From contig MLAK01001073.1 in assembly GCA_001839685.1 (NCBI GenBank), forward strand, positions 22,501 to 33,020: a DNA stretch of 10,520 nucleotides, in the 5' to 3' direction. The notes beneath the pieces are model-generated. The model saw only the letters and a program-made list of their open reading frames with translations. It was not told the origin of the DNA and did not search any database. Made by a program: the position numbers and the translations under genes. Every line of letters starts with the position of its first letter. Positions within the stretch are counted from its first letter, which is position 1. Positions 7,298 to 10,520 of the stretch are shown in pieces. The stretch comes from Tritrichomonas foetus (lineage: Eukaryota > Parabasalia > Tritrichomonadida > Tritrichomonadidae).

Positions 7298-8962
7298 TTA
7301 GTCACTTGAAGAGTCGGACTCTGTGTCATAAAAGTTATCAGGCTTGTTTTTCACAACATCGAAAATTTTTATTCTCGGGAGAATAATAGTCACGATATAA
7401 ATATCCCATTCTCGATTTTTGATGAGCGTTTTTGGTTTGAATTCTTTCCATTCAACTCTGAAGAGGAAAATTGCAAGTGCTGCAATGTGTCCATTCGTTC
7501 CAGCTACATAATTTTTATCATAAAGTTGAGAATTGTAAGAATCGATAATTTTCCTCACAATTTGGTTCCTGTCCACAAATTTTGAAAGTTCTTCGATTTT
7601 TCCATCTTTTTCCATGTTGTAGAGTTCAGTAAGTACACAGTTTATGAAGTTTGAACAAATATGAATCTTATTCAATAATTTTTCTTCAGTTAAATCCGTT
7701 TGTGAAAATTGAAAATTGAAATTACTGTTAAGATTATTTTCCAAGTAAATTTCATTCTCACTTTTACTTTTCAAGAAAATATTACTATTTACATCAATCA
7801 TTCTTCTTATTTTTGCATTTTTATTCATTTTTCCTTCGAAATCTTCACAATTACTTTCTTTACAATTGCTTTTGATATTATTATCATCAAAATTGTTTAA
7901 AATATTAACATTTTCATAAGTTTTTGGTGTGTTATTTGAATTATTTGATGTGTTATATGAAGAATGAAGGTTTTGGTTGTTAAATAGTTTGATATTTTCA
8001 GTCTCACTTTTTTCTTCATCCCAGAAAAAAAGAGGAATCATTTCATCCAATGCTAAATCCACAAAAACCGGAAAAATCTGAATCATTTTATTTGTTGGAT
8101 AGTTCGCATCAAATTTGAATTTGTGATAAAATGATGAAATCACTTCACTTGCCCAGTCCCTGATCGACCCAACAATCAAATTTGCAAGCCGAGTGACATC
8201 AAACATAAAAAGCGAGTCATTTTCAGCTTTTTCGCACGCAGTTAGAATATTAGAGAGTATTTTTGGTTCTTGAAGTTCCGAAAATTCATTTCGCTTCTCA
8301 GCTGACACGCCTAAAAGTGCAGCAACAATATGATGCGATATTGTCAAATTTGACATATCGGCAACTTTTTCTGAAAGATATAAAAAAATGTTTTTTCCAC
8401 TTGATTTTTGATCATTTAAATAGCTTGGATAGTCAGATATCATTTGTGAGAGGATTTGCTGGTACGATAAAATGTCTAAATTTCTGATTAGAAACTCCAT
8501 GAAATCCGGGAAGAAAAGCGCAAACTTCCCCTGGGTGAAAGAAACAAAGGACATGAAAATTCTCTGAAAATGCCCAGAAAAAGTGGAATTTCTCGCATAT
8601 TTCGATTTCATAAAATTTATCAAATATTCACAGATTTTCGGTTTTTCGGTCGACGGAATTTGACAACAACGCGTTTGAAAACTTCGACAGGAGGCTGATA
8701 AAACATTCGCCGCATTTCGATTATATCGATAATCTATTTCGTCGGAGTTGAGTTCGTCTGAAAGCGCCAACTTGTATAGAATTTCCAAGTTTTGCCACTC
8801 GCCGTTCGTTTCTGCAACTAGGAAAGCGATTAATTCGGAAATTTCACTTCGGATTGAATTGAATAAATCTGGATTCGAAAGGACTCCAAAAATAGAAAGA
8901 GACGGATCATTCGCAAGTGATTCAGTCAGTGAGTTTTTAATTTTGGTCTTCGTGAACCACAT
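7298..8962 (-). CDS. Divergent SAPS-family protein (PP6/SIT4 phosphatase regulatory subunit)
   Basis: SAPS proteins are helical-repeat scaffolds that bind the catalytic subunit of PP6 (yeast Sit4) and direct it to substrates. The start codon is the ATG at 8960-8962, giving 554 residues that begin M-W-F; human PP6R proteins begin M-F-W-K-F. Family-like features are the N-terminal S-E-I-S-E-L-I-A-F-L segment, then Y-R-Y-N followed by a cysteine-rich helix, and F-S-G-H-F-Q-R-I with L-I-R-N-L-D-I, comparable to the SAPS YFSKV and LLKHIGT helices. Near the C-terminus, G-T-N-G-H-I-A-A-L-A (488-497), then W-K-E-F, parallels the SAPS GYMGHLTxIA and WxxF element. Residues about 324-419 are an Asn/Ser/Glu-rich insert not expected in the fold. 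The tail is acidic (DTESDSSSD). The frame runs upstream to 9013 only via GTG, and a stop precedes it. Identification rests on motif order recalled from the family, so an unrelated HEAT/ARM-like protein remains possible. Confidence 0.68.
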   Translation of the reverse strand: MWFTKTKIKNSLTESLANDPSLSIFGVLSNPDLFNSIRSEISELIAFLVAETNGEWQNLEILYKLALSDELNSDEIDYRYNRNAANVLSASCRSFQTRCCQIPSTEKPKICEYLINFMKSKYARNSTFSGHFQRIFMSFVSFTQGKFALFFPDFMEFLIRNLDILSYQQILSQMISDYPSYLNDQKSSGKNIFLYLSEKVADMSNLTISHHIVAALLGVSAEKRNEFSELQEPKILSNILTACEKAENDSLFMFDVTRLANLIVGSIRDWASEVISSFYHKFKFDANYPTNKMIQIFPVFVDLALDEMIPLFFWDEEKSETENIKLFNNQNLHSSYNTSNNSNNTPKTYENVNILNNFDDNNIKSNCKESNCEDFEGKMNKNAKIRRMIDVNSNIFLKSKSENEIYLENNLNSNFNFQFSQTDLTEEKLLNKIHICSNFINCVLTELYNMEKDGKIEELSKFVDRNQIVRKIIDSYNSQLYDKNYVAGTNGHIAALAIFLFRVEWKEFKPKTLIKNREWDIYIVTIILPRIKIFDVVKNKPDNFYDTESDSSSD

Positions 8963-8973
8963 AAAGCAAGAAG

Positions 8974-9006
8974 AAAAGTTTCGAATAAATTTATTCGGAA
9001 ACTTTT
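8974..9006. promoter_or_regulatory. 33-base inverted repeat next to the SAPS start codon
   Basis: The core CGAATAAATTTATTCG (8982-8997) is a perfect 16-bp palindrome. It is extended by AAAAGTTT (8974-8981) on the left and AAACTTTT (8999-9006) on the right, with one unpaired G at 8998. That gives 16 paired positions per arm. It lies 12 bases before the SAPS ATG, in the 151-bp divergent promoter shared with the CK2-like gene. No TCAYWW initiator is visible for SAPS, so this element may mark its core promoter or leader, or bind a dimeric regulator. Confidence 0.55.
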
Positions 9007-9094
9007 TGAACACTTATTTGTCTATGTAATCATTGAATTATTCCAAACCAGCATTCAAATAAATTTGAAATGCCCAGACCATATTAACGCAGAA

Positions 9095-9100
9095 TCATTA
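9095..9100 (+). promoter_or_regulatory. Initiator (Inr) for the CK2-like kinase
   Basis: TCATTA matches the trichomonad TCAYWW initiator. The putative +1 A at 9097 gives a 17-base leader to the ATG at 9114, within the range known for trichomonads. This favours 9114 over the internal Met at 9225. Confidence 0.55.
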
Positions 9101-9113
9101 CAGAATACTATTC

Positions 9114-10256
9114 ATGGAGGATGAGAATGAATTTGGTAGCGACCGTTTATTAAGCCTGATAAACTATACAAAAAGTTCAGAAAAGCCAAACGTACATAAT
9201 TCAATTTTTTATTATTTCTCGAAAATGAGCTCCAATCCAGAAAACGAGCCAACGCAGCACCGAACAGGCCGCAAAAGAAGGCGAGTGAAGAGGACTGGAG
9301 GGCCAAATGATCCTACTCAGAGCGGTTTAAAACAAGTACCACGCGGATATGGCGAGCGAAAAGTTTTATCAGAGTTTCCGAAAGTTGATTGTCTCACCTT
9401 TGGCGAAGTTCTTGGATTCGGTCACTTTTCTCACGTTTACGAAGGCGTCTATCAAGGCAAATATCCAGCCGCAATCAAAATTATCGAAAGAGGGTCACGA
9501 CGACTGGTTGAGAAGGAAATCGATCTTCTAACGAAACTCAGAGATCTTCCAAACATCATCCAACTTTACGAAGTCATCGATCTCGAAGAAACGACACTAC
9601 TCGTATTCGAGCGAGTCAAATCCATTAAACCCGAGGAATTTTACGCAACGGTAACTTTACCTAAATTCAGATATGTACTCAAATGCCTCTTCACGGCCCT
9701 TCGTGCGGCCCACGAACATAACATTGTTCACCGCGATGTGAAGCTTGGCAACATTCTCATTTCGCCTGATTACAAAACCGTCAAATTGATTGATTGGGGA
9801 TGTAGTTCAATGGTCAAGTCAAAGCTATCATCAAAGGCCGGGTCACGCACCTGTAGATCACTTGAGATGCTCCTCGGGTACGATGGCTACGAAACAGCAG
9901 GCGATATGTGGGCAATGGGGTCATTCATTTACACTGTTTTATGCGGCGGAGTCCTTCCGTGGAGGGAGCCAAACTCCTGGCAAACGATTGTGAAGCTCGC
10001 AAGTTACTTCGGAAGGAGGAACACTTTGGAGCTGGCGGCTAATCTTGATTGTCAGGTGCCAGAGGATGTTGTCGAGGCTATACAGAATGCTGTGCCGACA
10101 AGGCTGTCCGCTAATTATGATCAGGAAATGAAGGATTTGTTTGACCCGGATTTAATTGACCTAATGCATCACCTTTTGACGATCAATTACGAGGTGAGAT
10201 ACTCAGCAGAGGATGCGCTCTGCCATCCATTCTTTGAAGAAGAAGAAGAAGAATGA
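9114..10256 (+). CDS. Divergent CK2-alpha-like serine/threonine protein kinase
   Basis: The 380-residue product is a protein kinase of the CK2 catalytic type. The Gly-loop is GFGHFSHVYEG (101-111), the ATP-anchoring Lys is K122 in A-I-K, and its partner is E135 in E-K-E-I. The catalytic loop is HRDVKLGN (206-213, Asp 208). The metal-binding triad is D-W-G (227-229), with the Trp that typifies CK2. The spacing of 19 residues from catalytic Asp to DWG equals CK2. In the P+1 region, K241, R245 and R248 align with the basic R191, R195 and K198 of human CK2-alpha, implying acidic substrates. The usual G-P-E is S-L-E (249-251), so the APE proline is lost. The N-terminus has a possible nuclear localisation signal (RKRRRVKR, 53-60) and the C-terminus has six Glu. 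The Inr supports Met1; M38 (9225) is the alternative start. The gene is GC-richer than its surroundings. Confidence 0.9.
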   Translation: MEDENEFGSDRLLSLINYTKSSEKPNVHNSIFYYFSKMSSNPENEPTQHRTGRKRRRVKRTGGPNDPTQSGLKQVPRGYGERKVLSEFPKVDCLTFGEVLGFGHFSHVYEGVYQGKYPAAIKIIERGSRRLVEKEIDLLTKLRDLPNIIQLYEVIDLEETTLLVFERVKSIKPEEFYATVTLPKFRYVLKCLFTALRAAHEHNIVHRDVKLGNILISPDYKTVKLIDWGCSSMVKSKLSSKAGSRTCRSLEMLLGYDGYETAGDMWAMGSFIYTVLCGGVLPWREPNSWQTIVKLASYFGRRNTLELAANLDCQVPEDVVEAIQNAVPTRLSANYDQEMKDLFDPDLIDLMHHLLTINYEVRYSAEDALCHPFFEEEEEE

Positions 10257-10264
10257 ATGAATGA
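10236..10264 (+). repeat. GAA/GAAT microsatellite spanning the kinase stop codon
   Basis: Six GAA units (10236-10253) encode the terminal Glu run. They merge into GAAT repeats (10251-10264) that contain the TGA stop at 10254-10256. Slippage would change the length of the acidic tail. Confidence 0.85.
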
Positions 10265-10447
10265 GGAAAAAAAATAATTGTGTTTTGTTTGGAATGAAAA
10301 GAAAAAGTATAATAAATATATATTTGAAGATTATTTTATGAAATATATAGTAAAGTAACTGTTCGAAAAACCCTCTGTTAATGTTAATGAAAAATGTTCA
10401 ACATTTATGAAAATTCTCGAAACCAGCTTGCAGTTTCCTCCTATATG
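10265..10447. other. 3' flank of the kinase gene
   Basis: This AT-rich non-coding DNA has an AATAAATAT stretch near 10310 that could serve in 3'-end formation. I see no gene, tRNA or repeat unit in it. Confidence 0.6.
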
Positions 10448-10502
10448 AAAGGTTTACAAAATGGTCCCCCAAAGATTTTGTGGGACCATCCCATAAACCT
10501 TT
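10448..10502. repeat. Two-part inverted repeat, possible hairpin or element end
   Basis: The outer arms AAAGGTTTA (10448-10456) and TAAACCTTT (10494-10502) and the inner arms ATGGTCCC (10461-10468) and GGGACCAT (10482-10489) are nested. Four unpaired bases lie on each side between them. A competing pair, ACAAAAT (10456-10462) with ATTTTGT (10475-10481), overlaps the first and would be mutually exclusive with it. The arms are GC-richer than the flank. It could be a terminator-like hairpin, a small transposon end or a structured RNA; the window ends just after it. Confidence 0.55.
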
Positions 10503-10520
10503 GTCCTACCACTGACACTA

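Noticed and set aside
8963..9013. N-terminal extension of the SAPS frame by 17 codons
   Set aside because: It needs a GTG start, which is not expected in a nuclear eukaryotic gene. It overlaps the inverted repeat, and the M-W-F start matches the family better.
1..10520. Trichomonad-type introns, tRNA genes, CRISPR arrays
   Set aside because: By eye I found no GTATGT-type donor paired with an ACTAACACACAG-type acceptor inside a gene, no tRNA T-loop and acceptor pattern, and no regularly spaced repeats with unique spacers.

Overview
The window looks like nuclear DNA from a compact, intron-poor, AT-rich protist genome, most likely a parabasalid (trichomonad). The genes are eukaryotic (WASH actin regulator, CK2-type kinase, PP6/SIT4-associated SAPS protein). 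They are continuous reading frames using the standard code with no visible introns. Two of them have a trichomonad-style initiator (TCAYWW) 9 to 17 bases before the ATG. There are no bacterial operons or ribosome binding sites. A Tritrichomonas-like species is my best guess, but that is inference; no rRNA or other phylogenetic marker is present.

Layout: (1) Bases 1-2879, minus strand, form one uninterrupted frame of 959 codons that runs off the left edge. It encodes a low-complexity protein built from arrays of Phe-containing short motifs (FSFTFP, FTFGSFID, NPF). (2) Bases 2880-3539 are a divergent intergenic region with a 14-bp palindrome and two initiator candidates. (3) Bases 3540-4976, plus strand, encode a full-length WASH1-like nucleation-promoting factor: WAHD1-like N-terminus, polyproline, WH2, connector, and acidic tail with Trp. 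(4) Bases 4977-5460 are a convergent 3' spacer. (5) Bases 5461-6459, minus strand, encode a family 2 glycosyltransferase. (6) Bases 6460-7297 are a long gene-free AT-rich spacer. (7) Bases 7298-8962, minus strand, encode a divergent SAPS-family (PP6 regulatory subunit) protein. (8) A 151-bp divergent promoter follows, carrying a 33-base near-perfect inverted repeat. (9) Bases 9114-10256, plus strand, encode a divergent CK2-alpha-like kinase. (10) Bases 10257-10520 are a 3' flank ending in a two-part inverted repeat.

WASH1 acts on endosomal Arp2/3 actin. Its divergent neighbour carries motifs resembling clathrin-adaptor ligands, so a trafficking theme is possible but speculative. The SAPS and CK2-like genes, a phosphatase scaffold and a kinase, share a short divergent promoter and could be co-expressed. 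The most novel items are the bipartite Phe-motif repeat protein and the inverted repeat next to the SAPS start codon.
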